Assembly (NCBI RefSeq): GCF_963924675.1
Contig: NC_089226.1
Span: forward strand, 50,547,124-50,611,123
From: Phocoena phocoena
Lineage: Eukaryota; Chordata; Mammalia; Artiodactyla; Phocoenidae
Length of the DNA stretch: 64,000 nt
Direction: 5' to 3'
Made by a program: the position numbers and the translations under genes. Below the pieces are notes generated by a model. That model made no database searches, had not been told where the DNA came from, and saw only the letters and a list, made by a program, of their open reading frames with translations. Each line of letters starts with the position of its first letter. The first letter of the stretch is position 1. Positions 32,745 to 45,089 of this stretch are shown here, piece after piece.

Positions 32745-35275
32745 TAGAAGTTTCTTTACCTAGAATGTCAATGACCTGATCCATTGGGGCTGAACATGTT
32801 TTGAATACAGTTTTAATATATTAATTCCCCAAATGAAATGTTTTTATTATGCAGTATATTTATATGCTAAGGTAGCAAGATATTAAAATACATTGGTCAT
32901 TGTTGGCTAAAATCTCAAGAAAATAGGTGGCAAATACTCTCACATTCCAAAGTGAGGTGCAAACCTGAATGGAACTTACAAAGCAGGCAGTCAAGAATTG
33001 ATTTTTCCACTTTTAGTTCACTTGCCACCTCAGTTATCCAAAAGGCATTAGAGAGACTAAGACAGTAGTTGGGAATTCGAGCTGCAGCTTTTTCAAGAGT
33101 GGGGTTAGGTAGTCCTTTGGACTTGTGGAGCAGTGGAGTCAGTAATTCTCCTTTCTCTTCATGCCAAATGAAACTTCAAGGAAGCCACTTGGAAAACTTG
33201 ATCCTTTGCCCCTGGAGTCTGTCAAGATGCAAAATCTGGTACTGGACCTATGCCCGGGAGGTCTAAAAGTGAAGGGTGTGGCTGGACTGGCCTGGGTGGT
33301 AGCTGCATTTTAGAAATTTTAGAAGTACCTGTGCTGTGCTCTTACCAATGGTGAGGCAAGGTATGTTTTCTGAGGGTCAAAAGTGTGTATCTGTGATATC
33401 AGCTGTGGGGTGGGGGTAGTGTGAGGAGGGAGAGAGAAAGAAAGAAAGAGAGAGAAAGAGAACACCTGAGGTCATGTTAAAGGGACATTGCCCAGGGGGT
33501 TGCCTGGAGGGATGCTGGAGCACCAACAATCAATAAAAGAGATTATGCGTGCAAATTTTCATGTACAGCCAGAGGTTGAATGAGGATGTATTATCCATGT
33601 TAGGGAATGTAGGAAAAGACTGCAACACTTGAATGAAGGGGCTTCTCCACAGAACCCATGAAAGCATTCCATGAGAAAAAGATCCGCTTAAAAATCTAAG
33701 TTCAGAGAGCCCAGACGTGAGCATATGGCATGCCAGTCAGCTAAGACCTTTCTGCCTCCAAACCTTTTATACCTCCCCCGTCTTCAGCCCTGGAGATGGC
33801 AGAAGCAACCTGGTAAATGGGGAAAGAATAAAAGCACAAAGTAGAAAATAAACCAAACACATACCTTTAAAGCAGCAGGTCTAAGCTGAGAGAGGGCAGA
33901 AATTTTAACTCTAAATGAAGCCTAGATTTAATTTATTTTATTCTTACACCTTTGGATATGAAACTACTGAGTGATGGCTGCTTTATGATTTAGAAACAGC
34001 ATACAAGGAGCAGTTTATGAAATAGGCTGGCGGAGGATATCTGAATGGGCAGTGGGGAAGAAAAGGATAACACTTATTGTTTTCCTCCTGATTGCATTCC
34101 GTTAAGCCCATCTTGTTCAAAATTCATGTCATTTGAGTCTAATTATATTGTGTATAGTAAAAGAGGGCAATTTATTTTCTAAAATAGAGTTTACTGGCCA
34201 AAACACAAAATGACTAACCATAGCTACCGGTAGTATGTTATCAGTATAAAAGCATTGCTATGATCTCTTATGAAACACACTATCATATCCATGTAATAGG
34301 TAACCACCATGCCATCACCAGTGGGTTATTCACAGCCTGGTAGATCTACCTATTTTCATATACCATACAGTACAGCAAATAATGATTTAATCTTTAAAAA
34401 TGACAATAAAATGGATGATTGTGAAAATAATATCTTTTAGAAGAATTTACAGTTTGAAATATTCCAGTGGGTAGCCCCCTAGATATGTAATCTTCTTTTG
34501 TATCTAGAGTCATTTTCTAGGTAATTCTCCAGAAGTATCAGCTCTGATAATGATACATACTGGCTGACAGAGAGTGTTTACAATGGCGATAGATGTTTCT
34601 AGGTAAGCAGCTGGGATTCTTGCTCCGTGTGGGTGGACAAATTGTGGTTTGGGGTGGTTCATTTGATTTGGAGTGGAACCCCAAGCAGCAATTAGCTTCA
34701 TTTCATGGCAAGAATAAGGTGGCAAGAGGTAGGTGAGCTACAAGGTCCTTGGTCGAGTGAAGGGACTGGAGTGCCCAATCACAGAGGAGTCAGAAGACAA
34801 CTAGGTCCATGTAGACATGCAGGTAATTGTTGTCCACTCCACATGCTCTAGATACCAGGAGTGAAGTAGCAGAAGTAATTGCAGAAACCACTTATTATAT
34901 GTGGGGAATTAAGATTTCATCTCTATCATGTCACCAATAGTGCTTTTTCAAGGTCATTCATAACCTTCGGGTGGAAGAAGCCAGTGATCTTCTCTCAGTC
35001 CTCGTGTTACTGTCTTATTTTCATATTTTGATACATTTGATCCTTCCCTCCTTGAAACATTTTGTTCACTGTGCTTTTCTGGTACACATTTTCAGGGTCC
35101 TCCTTCTATCTCAATGGCCATTCCTTCTCTGTCTCCTTTACTGTTTTGGGGTGGCTTATATTCGATTTTTTTTTTCTGGAAAAAAAATGGGAATGGCATA
35201 GGTCTCCATCTGCATACTTATTTTATTCTCTAACCAAACGTATTTTCTAACCATCCCATGTTTTCAAATATTGTA
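32745..35275. other. Mostly unassigned sequence
   Basis: No gene recognised. 34080-34800 contains low-CpG AT-rich non-repeat text with several transcription-factor-like words (for example TGTGGTTT at 34642), possibly conserved. I see no splice-flanked open frame. Confidence 0.4.
33421..33462 (+). repeat. (GAAA)n/(GA)n purine repeat
   Basis: Nearly pure purine run of GAGA and GAAA units. Confidence 0.9.
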
Positions 35276-35279
35276 TAGT

Positions 35280-35496
35280 AGCTGACAAACATCCCAGTGT
35301 ATCTTTATCCTTGACCTTTCCTTGAATTCTAGTATCATATCCAACTGCCTGCTCAACGTGCCACCTGGATGACGTTTACCTTCAAACCTGCTATTCCCCT
35401 GATCTCCTTTTTTCAGTAAATGGTAACTTTAGTGCTCAGAGTAGAAAAAAATGTAAGGTCATTCTGGCATCCTCTTCTTTGCTGACATTGTACATC
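35280..35496 (+). mobile_element. L2 LINE, part left of LTR
   Basis: Diverged L2 sequence that resumes after the LTR at 35497-35874. The strongest L2 words lie in the right part; this part is assigned mainly from continuity. Confidence 0.45.
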
Positions 35497-35874
35497 TGTT
35501 ATGGGCTGAACTGTGTCCCTGCAAAATTCATTTGTTGAAGCCTGAACCCCTCAGTACCTTGAAATGTGACTCTATTTGGAGATAGGACCTTCTTTAAAGA
35601 GGTAATTAAGGTAAAATGAGGTCCTGTGGGTGGGCCCTCATTCAATATGATTGGGATCCTTATAAGGAGAGATTAGGACACAGACACTCACATAGGAAAG
35701 ACTGTGTGAAGACACAGGGAGAAGATGGCCATCCGCAAGCCAAGAAGAGAGACCTCAGAAGAAATGAATCCTGCTGACACCTTGTTCTTGGACTTCCAGC
35801 CTCCAGAACTGTGAGACAATAAATTTCTGTTGTTTAAGCCACCCAGTCTGTGGTAGCCCTAGAAAGCTAATACA
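35497..35874 (+). mobile_element. MaLR (MLT1-like) solo LTR with ACATC duplication
   Basis: Begins TGTTATGGGCTGAACTGTG and ends AGCTAATACA, the TG...CA form of a retroviral LTR, flanked by the same five bases ACATC at 35492-35496 and 35875-35879. Family words: 'AAATTCATTTGTTGAAGCC', 'GTGACTCTATTTGGAGATAGG', 'CTTATAAGGAGAGATTAGGACACAGACAC', 'CTCCAGAACTGTGAGACAATAAATTTCTGTTG' with the AATAAA signal. 378 bp, apparently complete. No internal region remains. Confidence 0.92.
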
Positions 35875-35879
35875 ACATC

Positions 35880-36575
35880 GAATCCATCTGCAAATTCTCT
35901 TGTTTCTAATTGAAAACATATCTCCCAAATCTGATCATTTTCCACCACCTCCTGTGTTCCTCTCATGGTCCAAGTCACCACAACTTTTATTTGGCTACTC
36001 TAATACCTTCTCAACTAAAAACGCTATTTTCTTTCCTTCCCTTTTAAATTATTTCTATTCAGCAGCCAGAGTGGTTCACCAAAACCTTCTCATGGCTTCC
36101 CAGAATAAAATAAAACATTCTTACTGTGGATTATAAGGCCTTACATGATTTGTTTTCACTCCCTTCCACCCCCCTCAGTATCTTTCATTATCTTTCACCA
36201 CTTTCTTCATGGCTTCCTCCTTTCTCCTTCCTGTTTCTTGAGTACTTCACCACTCATCTCTCTGCCTTACAGAACCTTCCTCTCTTACTTTCTATAAGTC
36301 TTTGCTCCAATATTGTCTCACTAAAGGGAAGTTCATGATTACACCATGTAAAATGGCATGCCCGTCCAGTCACTGTCAATCTCCTTTCACGCTTTATTTT
36401 TCTTTGTAGCACTTCTCAAATTAAATACTTATTAATTGTAGTCTGCCCCTCTAGAATGTAAACTCCAACATTGGCAGGAATTTTATTTTATTTAACTGCT
36501 TCATTGTCGGCCCTTACCTTAGTACCTGGCACATGGTCAGTGCTCAATAAATACTTGCTGATAACTGAATTAATG
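35880..36575 (+). mobile_element. L2 LINE 3' region
   Basis: 'CCACCACCTCCTGTGTTCC...GGTCCAAGTCACC', 'CAGCAGCCAGAGTGG', 'CTCATGGCTTCCCAGAATAAAATAAAACATTC', 'TATAAGGCCTTACATGATTTG', and the tail 'ACCTGGCACATGGTCAGTGCTCAATAAATACTTG' follow the L2 order well. One of the longer L2 copies in the window. Confidence 0.85.
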
Positions 36576-36579
36576 TCTA

Positions 36580-37595
36580 CTGCTGTGCTTACTATAAGAT
36601 TGACTCAGGAAAGGGACATAATGGTATACTGAGGGCATTCGTGCTTGTGCTTGGGACAAAATGCAAAACTCAGGGAATGACATTGAATTGTAAACACAGT
36701 TTTGATAGGTTAAATAAGTCTTCAAAATTGAACAACTCAAAAAGGTTATCCAAATAACTATTTGCTTGCTCCTACAGAATATCTACAGAAGGTTACTGAT
36801 AATGCAGTACTCTTGGTTGATTTGCCAAAGGTATTATTTTTGTAGGGATTGTTCTAGTTTCTGCACCCACATGTTTCTTTTTCCCTTTTGTTTATTCTGC
36901 TTATTTATTTTCTCTTCTTTCCATTTCAGTACAGTGAAATTTGATCTGTGGGACCCTAGAAAACAGAACAGGGATCAGTGCATGGAGAAAAGATTCTGTC
37001 TCAACTTTATAAAACCCTTTCTAGAAGTCGGAGCTTCCCAGGGAGAGCTAGCCTTAGCAGGTGGTATATTCTCTGTCAGTGTTAATGTTACCATTGGAGG
37101 AACATTGGTGGGAGAGTTGCAGAATGGGACAAAAGCACTGAATTTTTATTTTAGATAGCCTTATTTTAACTGATCCTTTTACCAGCCTTTTTAGGGGAAG
37201 GGGTATCGAAAAGATTCCAAAAACAATACACCCATTAACACTGATGGAAGACAGTATAGTCATATAGCCATTTATTTATATTCATGCTTTTTCTCTATTA
37301 GTAGATCACAAACCAGTTTAGTGACTAAATTTGATAAGTGAGCAATAATGATGATTGTGATACCAAGGCTATGGTATCAATGATGACAGCTTTTTTAAAA
37401 AATAATTTTTATTGGTTTTCAAAAATTATGAGTACACAATGTCTAGTCTTGAAAATTGGAAAATGTAAATTAAATTAAATGACCCATAGATAGCAAGAAT
37501 TAGCCTTTGGTGCCCTGGCTCTTTCTCCCATGCAGTAAAGAATTTATTTTCTTTTATCTTTCTTTCTTTTGGTTTTTTTTTTTTTTTTGGTAAGT
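36580..37595. other. Unassigned sequence
   Basis: 36890-37160 has acceptor-like CTCCTACAG|AATATC (36768-36783) and TCCATTTCAG|TACAG (36921-36935) but no sustained frame with a matching donor. 37390-37480 is AT-rich L1-like tail text that I cannot confirm. Confidence 0.35.
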
Positions 37596-37599
37596 TAAG

Positions 37600-37870
37600 G
37601 GCAAGGGATCTAAAATCAGACAGATGGTGGTTCAAATCATGGCTCCAACACTTAACAGCCATAGGAGAATTTTCGTTATTTAATTTCTATGAACCTGAGA
37701 TTCCTTATTTATAAATGGGGGCTAATAATAGTACATATTCCAACTTATTCTATAGAGTCGTATTGAGAATTATTTGTTGCAAAATATGTAAAGCATTTAG
37801 CATTAAAGCCTAACTCATAGCAAGTGCTCAGTATAATTTAGCATAAGTAATACATAATGAGTGATAATAA
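37600..37870 (+). mobile_element. MIR SINE
   Basis: 'GACAGATGGTGGTTCAAATCATGGCTCCAACACTTAACAGCC', 'CTATGAACCTGAGATTCCTTATTTATAAATGGGGGCTAATAATAGTACATATTCC', 'AAGCATTTAGCATTAAAGCCTAACTCATAGCAAGTGCTCAGTATAATT': sense MIR nearly end to end. Confidence 0.85.
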
Positions 37871-38349
37871 CTAAAGAAAGATAATAATAATTATTGTGTT
37901 TTCACTATTGTCCTCATAAGCACCAGATATAAAGGGTGTGAGTCTATTATTACTTTATGTTGCAGATGGGTTGGCCTTCCTGACCCGTGAGCTTGCGCCA
38001 GCCTTAGCAGTCTCTGTGTCCCTATCTCAGACCCTACTTTCATTTGCCATGTAAATTACAGGATAGTACAGGGTAAGACGAGCCCTGGTATAATAAACTG
38101 GGAAATCTGCACAGCCTGCTGGGGTGGCTTGTGTCCTCATTATTGGAGAAGAAAATGTATTCAGCATCATCCAGGCCCTTTTGTGCTTGCATTTCCATAT
38201 TGATTAAACCTCACCATTCCTGACTTCTTCAAATTGCTCTCTCGTGCCTCGTCTCCTTGTTGCCATGCCATCTGTTTAATGTGTCTCTTGCTGGCCTGAT
38301 GATCTAGTTTTCATTTTTCTTTGCATGTTTTCCACGATCAATTAAGTAA

Positions 38350-38535
38350 AAATAAAAATGATAAATGAGCATCTACTGAGCACTTATTATATTTCTGATT
38401 CTTTGCCTAATGTTATCTAATTCACAGTAACCCTATCAAATGGGTGTTACAGATACCCTGACCTTAAAACTACCAAGGGGAAGAATTAGGATTTGAACTC
38501 CATGTCCACTGATCTTACCTCAAGTCTACTTTTTC
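38350..38535 (-). mobile_element. MIR SINE, antisense
   Basis: 'GAGCATCTACTGAGCACTTATTATATTTCTG', 'AACCCTATCAAATGGGTGTTACAGATACCCTGACC', 'AAGAATTAGGATTTGAACTCCATGTC': antisense MIR. Confidence 0.8.
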
Positions 38536-38539
38536 CAGG

Positions 38540-39875
38540 GCTTACAGGTAACGCCATGCGTTAAGTGATGTGGAAAAAGCTGAACTAAGTAAGGCAAGGC
38601 CCCTGCCTACAGAGAGCTTACAGTTTAGATCAGGATTTTAAAAAAAGCAAAGGCTTATAGATAATGGAAATGAATGCAGCTGTTCATGGAAAAGTAATAG
38701 TGGATGGTGGGAAATAAGATCAACTAGAGTATGCATTTTTCTTTTAAAAAGTACTGTTGCTACTTTGTAGCCATGGGGGGATCTGTCTCCACTCTTGCCT
38801 TCAAAACTAAGAGAAACAGAAAATCTAAATTTTTATGTGTTATCTCTTACCTCTAGATATGGGAAACTAAAAAGACAATAATAATAACAAAGAATAATAT
38901 ATGGACATATATAGAATGAGTAGAGCTTGTTTTCATTCCCCAGAGATGTCTGGCAAACTGATTCCTTTTCTTGTTCTGCAGCACTGAGTTTTGGAATGTT
39001 ATCAGATCAGTCTTGATTTAACCTGGAGAGTATGAGCTTGGTGTTTGAGAGATTGGCTCTATATTGTAGAGTTCATGTTTATATTATGAATGGTAAAGCT
39101 TTGAGATTGATGGGTGCTTCAGGCCAAGAGGAGGTTGTCCTGGGTACACATGCAGATTAGTTTATGTGCCAAAGGTGACTGCTATGCTTCCGAGAGTTTG
39201 GATGTGATTCTTGCTCATACAGATGTTGTCATCTGCAACTGTGAGGCTTTGGGAATCTACATATATCTCTGTGTGTCAGAGACTCTGTCCTATATTTCTG
39301 GTGGGTCCCCTAACCATGCTGATTTTATTTTATATAATTCAGATAAATAAATCATGTTTGATTTACCTTCATTTTTCTATATTAGGTATTTCTGCCAATT
39401 CTTATTCATTATTGGCATTTGTCAATAGAGTGGTTGTGCTGGGTCCAAGAAAAGACAATATGGACTTGCTCCAATCTGCAGGCTGAGGGCTATAGACCTC
39501 TGGCCTAGGTCCTAAACTAAAATGTGCCCAATAGACCTGAGAACTGATGATCCAGAGGTGCAACAAAAAACAGAAGAGAGAAAAATAACTTTAGGAGTTC
39601 TGTGGGAAGATTTACTACTATGAGTCTGAGAGGAGCAACATGGGCTGGGTCACAAAATGTGGAAGACAAAAGAGGGACATTTCAACTCTGGAGAAAACAC
39701 AGAAAGGTTTAAAGGTAGAAACAATTAACAAAGTGTGTTCCAGGGATCCAAAATGAAAGCAATCTAAATTTCCTAGAAAGGATTACTGAATGATAAGGGC
39801 CAAGAACTTTAGCTAATATCCAGTAGGGATGTGAAAAACTTTATTTTCTAAAAAATCTTTGATTCTATGAATGTT
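38540..39875. other. Unassigned sequence
   Basis: No gene or repeat recognised, apart from a small ATA-rich run near 38875-38900. Confidence 0.4.
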
Positions 39876-39879
39876 TCTG

Positions 39880-40420
39880 TTTCTTTGATGTATATACAAG
39901 TAAGTTCCAGGCACTTGGTATATTATGATGAATTATAAACCCACTTCCTTCCCTCATGGTGTTTACAGTTTAATGGATGAGACAGCCATGGGTCACGTAA
40001 GCATGCAAATAGACACATTGTTTTAAATGGTGTTGACTGTCATGAAGGCATGTAACAACAGGAGGACCTAGGAAAGTCTGTGCAAACAGAAATGAATTCT
40101 TGGAGGATGATTCTTAGACATTAGAGATAAGACTCGAAAGATGAATAAAGTTAACCAGGAGAAGGGGCAGACAAAACATCATGTATCAAGGCCCTGAGGA
40201 GGAAGAAGTATGGCTCTTGAGGGTGAGAAGGAAGACCAGTGTCACTGGAACACAGAGAGACAGAAGACTGACACAAAATGAGGCTTGGCTGAGAAAGGAA
40301 GGCTCTAAATGATTCTGGTCTTTATTCCAAGAGAAATGGAAAACTATTAAGTAGTTTAAAGTGGGGAGATGACATGATTACATCTGAATTTCTAAGAGAT
40401 AGCTAGCAGGAGGACCTAGG
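39880..40420 (-). mobile_element. L2 LINE, antisense
   Basis: 'GTTCCAGGCACTTGGTATATTATGATGAATTATAAACCC', 'CCCTCATGGTGTTTACAGTTTAATGG', 'AAGGCCCTGAGGAGGAAGAAGTATGGCTCTTGAG', 'AAGTGGGGAGATGACATGATTACATCTGAATT' follow the antisense L2 order. Confidence 0.75.
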
Positions 40421-40861
40421 AATCCCTAAATCCCTTGGCCTAACCAGTCGTTTTTCCTCAGGAGAAACCATGGAAATCATAAGCACAAAAGAGACAAGGA
40501 AAACAAAGTGGAATTTAGTTAGCGTTAGGAGCATATTAGGCATCTGTTTTGTGGCACTTCAGCATCCTGTAAGCCATACCTCTTACCCTGGTATCTAGAG
40601 GTTTTTTGACCAGACTTTTGCAGGTGCAACGGACCAGCTAGTGCCTTGGCTCAGGGCTGAACCTGTGTATTTCACTTCCTTCTCTGAGAGCCTAGGGTCT
40701 CTTTTGCATCTATGTACCTGCAAAACTGGAAATATGGGAAGCTAATGCCACTGGGGCTAGCCTTGACCAAGGTGGGTATAGGCAATAGATAAATGCTTCC
40801 CCATTAGTCTGCTGGGACAGACAATTAGACAACTCTGAAACAATTTTCCAAGGAAGGATTC

Positions 40862-41522
40862 TTTTTTGTTTGTTTTTTTATGTATTTGTTTTGTTTCAGC
40901 TTTACTGAGGTATGATTGACAAATAAAAATTCTGTGTATTTAGGTCGTGCAATGTAATTTTTAAAGGTGTACAATATGATTTAATGTGTGTATACATTGT
41001 GATATAATGTATCACAATGGTTACTACAATCAAGTTAATTAACACCTCTATGACCTCACATAGTTACTTTGTGTGTATGTGTGGGTGTATGATGAGAACA
41101 CTTAGATCTACTCTCTTAGCAAATTTCAAGTATACAATATAGTATTAAAAATAATCACTGATCTCTACATTAGATCTCCAGAATTTATTCATCTTGTAAC
41201 TGAAAGTTTATACTCTTTGACCTACAACTCCCCATTTCCCCCACCCCCAGCCCTTGGCAACTACCGTTATACTCTCTGGTTCAGTGAGTTCAACGTTTTA
41301 GATTCCACGTATAAATTATATCATATCATATTTGTTTTTGTGTTTGGCTTATTTCACTTAGCATAATGTCCTCCAGGTTCATTCATGTTGTCACAAATGG
41401 CAGGATATCCTTATTTTTAAAGGATGAATAGTATTCATTTATATATCTACATCTATCTGTCTATCATCTATTACATTTTCTTTAACCATTCATCTGTCAA
41501 TGGACACTTAGGTTGTTTCTCC
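40862..41522 (-). mobile_element. Old L1 3' end, antisense
   Basis: 'CAGCTTTACTGAGGTATGATTGACAAATAAAAATTCTG', 'ACACCTCTATGACCTCACATAG', 'CTTGGCAACTACCGTTATACTCTCTGG', 'GGCTTATTTCACTTAGCATAATGTCCTCCAGGTTCATTCATGTTG', 'CATCTGTCAATGGACACTTAGGTTG' are antisense L1 3' UTR and ORF2 end. Confidence 0.9.
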
Positions 41523-41639
41523 CTAGTTTAACACCTCTTTTTTTGTTTTATTTTGAGATGGTCATTCCTTCCTCATGATACCAACCAGCCAAAGGTGGTC
41601 ACTGACATGAATTTATGTATTGCTTCAGTATCAGACTTT

Positions 41640-42090
41640 TCCATTTAGACTGTATTCTTTGACCACAAAGAAATTAAATTAAAAATCAATAACAATTTAA
41701 ATAAAAATACATCCCTAAACAGTTGGAGGTTTAAAAACACATTTCTACATTAATCCGAAGTCAAGGAAGAAATTCTAAATAAATTAGAAAATACTTAGAA
41801 CTGAATACTAACAAAAATAGTACTTATGGGCACAATAAAAATGTTACTTTGAGGAAAATTTTTATCCATAAATGTTTATATTAACTAGGAAGAAAAACTG
41901 AAAATTTTTAGCAAGCATTCAAATTAAGGCATTTATAAAAACATAACAGTTTAATCCTCCGAAAAGTAATAAAAACAAAAGTAGAAGTTAATATAATAAA
42001 AAAAAGATAAATCAACGAGGATAAGCAAAGCCAAAAATTGGTTCTTTGAAAAGGTTTTTAAAAAATTAGACAAACCTATGGTAAATTTGG
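41640..42090 (+). mobile_element. L1 ORF2 segment, opposite orientation
   Basis: Sense ORF2 text from just after the endonuclease region: 'GACCACAAAGAAATTAAATTAAAAATCAATAAC', 'TAAACAGTTGGAGGTTTAAAAACACATTTC', 'AAGCCAAAAATTGGTTCTTTGAAAAGG', 'AAATTAGACAAACCTATGG'. It follows an antisense L1 3' end 120 bp to the left. Confidence 0.8.
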
Positions 42091-42273
42091 TTATGAAAAA
42101 TGTATCACGAGACTTTGGGGTCATAGAATATGCATATGCTCAGATTGAGTAGATATTGACCAACAGTTTTCTAATTTATATCCTTCTCTGTGGTGTGGAA
42201 GCATTTTATTTGTCAACAGCCTCACCTTCTACAACATCTTATCAACAAACTCAATGCGATTTACTAGAATTAA

Positions 42274-42480
42274 CGTTGGTTTTGAAGGCAGGTAGACCTA
42301 AGTCCAGATACTGGCTCTAGCATTTGTGAGCTCTGTGATTTACTTGAGTCTTTATCTTTCTAAGCCTCAGTTTCCTTACGTGGAAAATGAAATAATATTT
42401 ATCTAACCTGAAGATTATTAGAAAATTAAAATGAGATATCTGCATAAGGATATTATATAGTTCCTCTTACATTTTGATTA
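42274..42480 (+). mobile_element. MIR SINE
   Basis: 'TTTTGAAGGCAGGTAGACCTAAGTCCAGATACTGGCTCTAGCATTTGTGAGCTCTGTGA', 'CTAAGCCTCAGTTTCCTTACGTGGAAAATGAAATAATA': sense MIR. Confidence 0.85.
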
Positions 42481-43064
42481 TTGAAGAGGAGCTATTGTTT
42501 TATGATGGTGATGTCCATGTTTTAGTCCTAAGACTAGAATAACATTCTTTTTCAGCTTAGAGTTTATCTTGTATACCTTTTAATTCCTATAAACATGAAG
42601 TTCAATGCTTCACATAGGCTCAATAAATATTTACTAAATGAATGGATGAATAAATGCTATTTTAAATACATAAAGGTTCATTAATTGGTACCATTTTAAT
42701 ATGTAGACCAATATGATAGGCAGATTTACCTTATGAAATTATTCTATGTTAATCCAGTTGCAAGGTACTCTTCAGTTAAACCATGTGAAACTGATATTTT
42801 TGAAGGTCAAAAGGTTTAAAATCAACAGCTTCATATAGCTCAACTTAATGCCCTGGAGTATTTGTCTACAGCTGTTCTCTCTTGGTTTATATTAATTTTT
42901 ATTTTCTTGCTCTTTAGGCAACATCTGCTTAGAGGTTTCCTTGAACTTTTAAGAACATTACAATTCTTATGGCAATTTGCTTCCTAAGTGTTCTGCCATA
43001 GATGAAAAAACTTTTCCAGTACCACAGTCTATTAACTAGCATACTGTTGAAGTAATAACCAATG

Positions 43065-43210
43065 ATCTAGAATCAGGTAGAACTGGATTTCAGCTCTGGT
43101 ACAGACGCTAACTAGCTGTGCAATGAACTTGAGCAAATTAGTTCACTTTTCTGAGTTTCATTTTCCTCATCTAAAAATGAAAGTGCTTGAGCTGGAAAGA
43201 TTATCCCTGA
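43065..43210 (+). mobile_element. MIR SINE
   Basis: 'AATCAGGTAGAACTGGATTTCAGCTCTGGTACAGACGCTAACTAGCTGTGCAATGAACTTGAGC', 'TTTCATTTTCCTCATCTAAAAATGAAAG': sense MIR, 3' part lost. Confidence 0.8.
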
Positions 43211-43389
43211 ATCTTCTTCCAGTTATAAATTTCTTTAAACCTAAACATGAAGCATTGATTATTGTACACATTCTTTACTGAGTCTGTTATTAATCAGACC
43301 CTGTGTAAGGTACTGATGATATGCATAGGAAAATGTCAGTAATTTGGTGTCAGGGTAATTGTGTAACAGAATGGTGTAATTGAAGGAAG

Positions 43390-43555
43390 AATGGATAGAG
43401 TCAGAAATCTATCCTTATGACCTCCTTGCTAATGTCCATAAGAAATGCACATATCTCTTGACTTTATTTTCCTAGCCTGTAAAATGAGAATAACAATAAT
43501 AGCTATTTTAGGTATACCAGAGAATTATAATAAGCTTCAAAGTTGTTAATGCTTG
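43390..43555 (+). mobile_element. MIR-like fragment
   Basis: 'TCTTGACTTTATTTTCCTAGCCTGTAAAATGAGAATAACAATAATAGC' is a MIR core with 'GAATTATAATAAGCTTCAAAG' following. Third sense MIR within 1.3 kb. Confidence 0.6.
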
Positions 43556-43951
43556 GATGAAGTCTTCAAATGGTCTCAAATAGAAATCCCAGGTTTGGTT
43601 ATATCATAGGTCAGAAAAAGATAAGGAAACAAAAAGTTAGGAAATTACATGGTGTTAAAGGTTTATTTATTTACCACTTAAAATACTTTTAATTTTATAA
43701 CAGTTTTAGATTTATAGAATAATTGTGAATTAGTACAGAAAATTCCCATGGTACTCCACAATCAATTTCCTCTATTATTAATACCTTACATTAGAATGAC
43801 ACATTTGTTATAGTTAATGAACCAATATTGATATGTTGTAACTAATTAATCTATACTTTATTCAGATTTCCTTAGTTTTTAAATGTCCTTTTTATGATCC
43901 TGGATTCCATCCAGGATACCATATTACATTTTGTCATTATGTCTCTCATGC

Positions 43952-43958
<7 letters not shown>

Positions 43959-43982
<24 letters not shown>

Positions 43983-44173
43983 GCGGTACGCGGGCCTCTC
44001 ACTGTTGTGGCCTCTCCCGTTGCGAAGCACAGGCTCCGGACGCGCAGGCTCAGCGGCCATGGCTCACGGGCCGAGCCGCTCCGCGGCATGTGGGATCTTC
44101 CCGGACGGGGGCACGAACCCGTGTCCCCTGCATCGACAGGCGGGCTCTCAACCACTGCGCCACCAGGGAAGCC
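43959..44173 (-). mobile_element. CHR-type SINE in L1M 3' UTR
   Basis: T-run, 'GCGGTACGCGGGCCTCTCACTGTTGTGG', many intact CpGs, ends 'CGCCACCAGGGAAGCC'. TSD CTCTCATGCTCCTCTT at 43943-43958 and 44174-44189, perfect over 16 bp. High CpG retention suggests the youngest of the SINEs here. Confidence 0.97.
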
Positions 44174-45089
44174 CTCTCATGCTCCTCTTGACTGCGATAG
44201 TTTCTCAGACTTTCCCTGCTTTTGATGACATTGAAAGTTTTGAGATGTAATTGTTATTTTGTAGAATATCCATCAATTGTAATTTGTCTGATTTTTTTTT
44301 TTTTTTCATGATTAGACTGAGCAGTTCTTTCAATTGATTCCTGTGTTCCTTTGACATATCCACATACTCATGCAGGTGACTTTGTGTGTGTGTGTTTTTG
44401 AGCACTTACTAACTTCCTGGCACTACAAGATGCTCCAGGTTCATCTTGTGTGTTTTCTGCCCATGTTCTAGAATCAACAGTTTCTCTAAGGCCCTTGCTA
44501 CCTTTTACTGGAGAATGGTATTACAATCCAAGAGCTGACTGCTAGATGTGCTTCTGCTACTGGGTCATTGCTTCTAGTTCTCATAGCTGACATAGGAAGG
44601 AAATATATGTGTATAATAACAAACATCTATATGTATATAACCTTATACATGTATCTATAAATACAGTTAGTTGACATAGAAAGGAAATGTGTATAGTAAC
44701 ACACTCATATATGTATATGTATATAACACTTTAACACTGTATCTATAAATATTTTATACACAGAATCATGTGTATCTACGGGAAGCTAAGCCTGAGTTCA
44801 TACTCATGTCTCCATTTCTAACCTATTACCACGTGGATCATAGCCTTTTCTTTTGCTTATCTGTAAATTCCCACTGCAGCAGTAAGGAACCTGGCTATTA
44901 CCATCTACCATCCATTCACTTGATTGTGCGATTCAGTATTCACATGTAGTAGTATTAGAATTGTTGATCCATACTCCTGTGGGAAAAAATACTTTATCAG
45001 AGTATAATGCTGATGTACAGGGTTTTGTCGTTTTTTAAACTGTTGTCTTATAAACTCATTTCCAGAGTTACATAGGTCAGCACCTTTTT

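Noticed and set aside
36766..37158. Possible exon: 130-codon open frame preceded by CTCCTACAG and containing another acceptor-like TCCATTTCAG
   Set aside because: No matching donor site, no domain, low-complexity Phe/Cys stretch, and no recognised protein family.
43872..44250. Small frames with poly-Phe or poly-Lys and an Arg/Ala/Gly-rich body (also near 3573-3898, 31275-31732 and 48785-49082)
   Set aside because: They are read through CHR SINEs and their poly-A/T tails.
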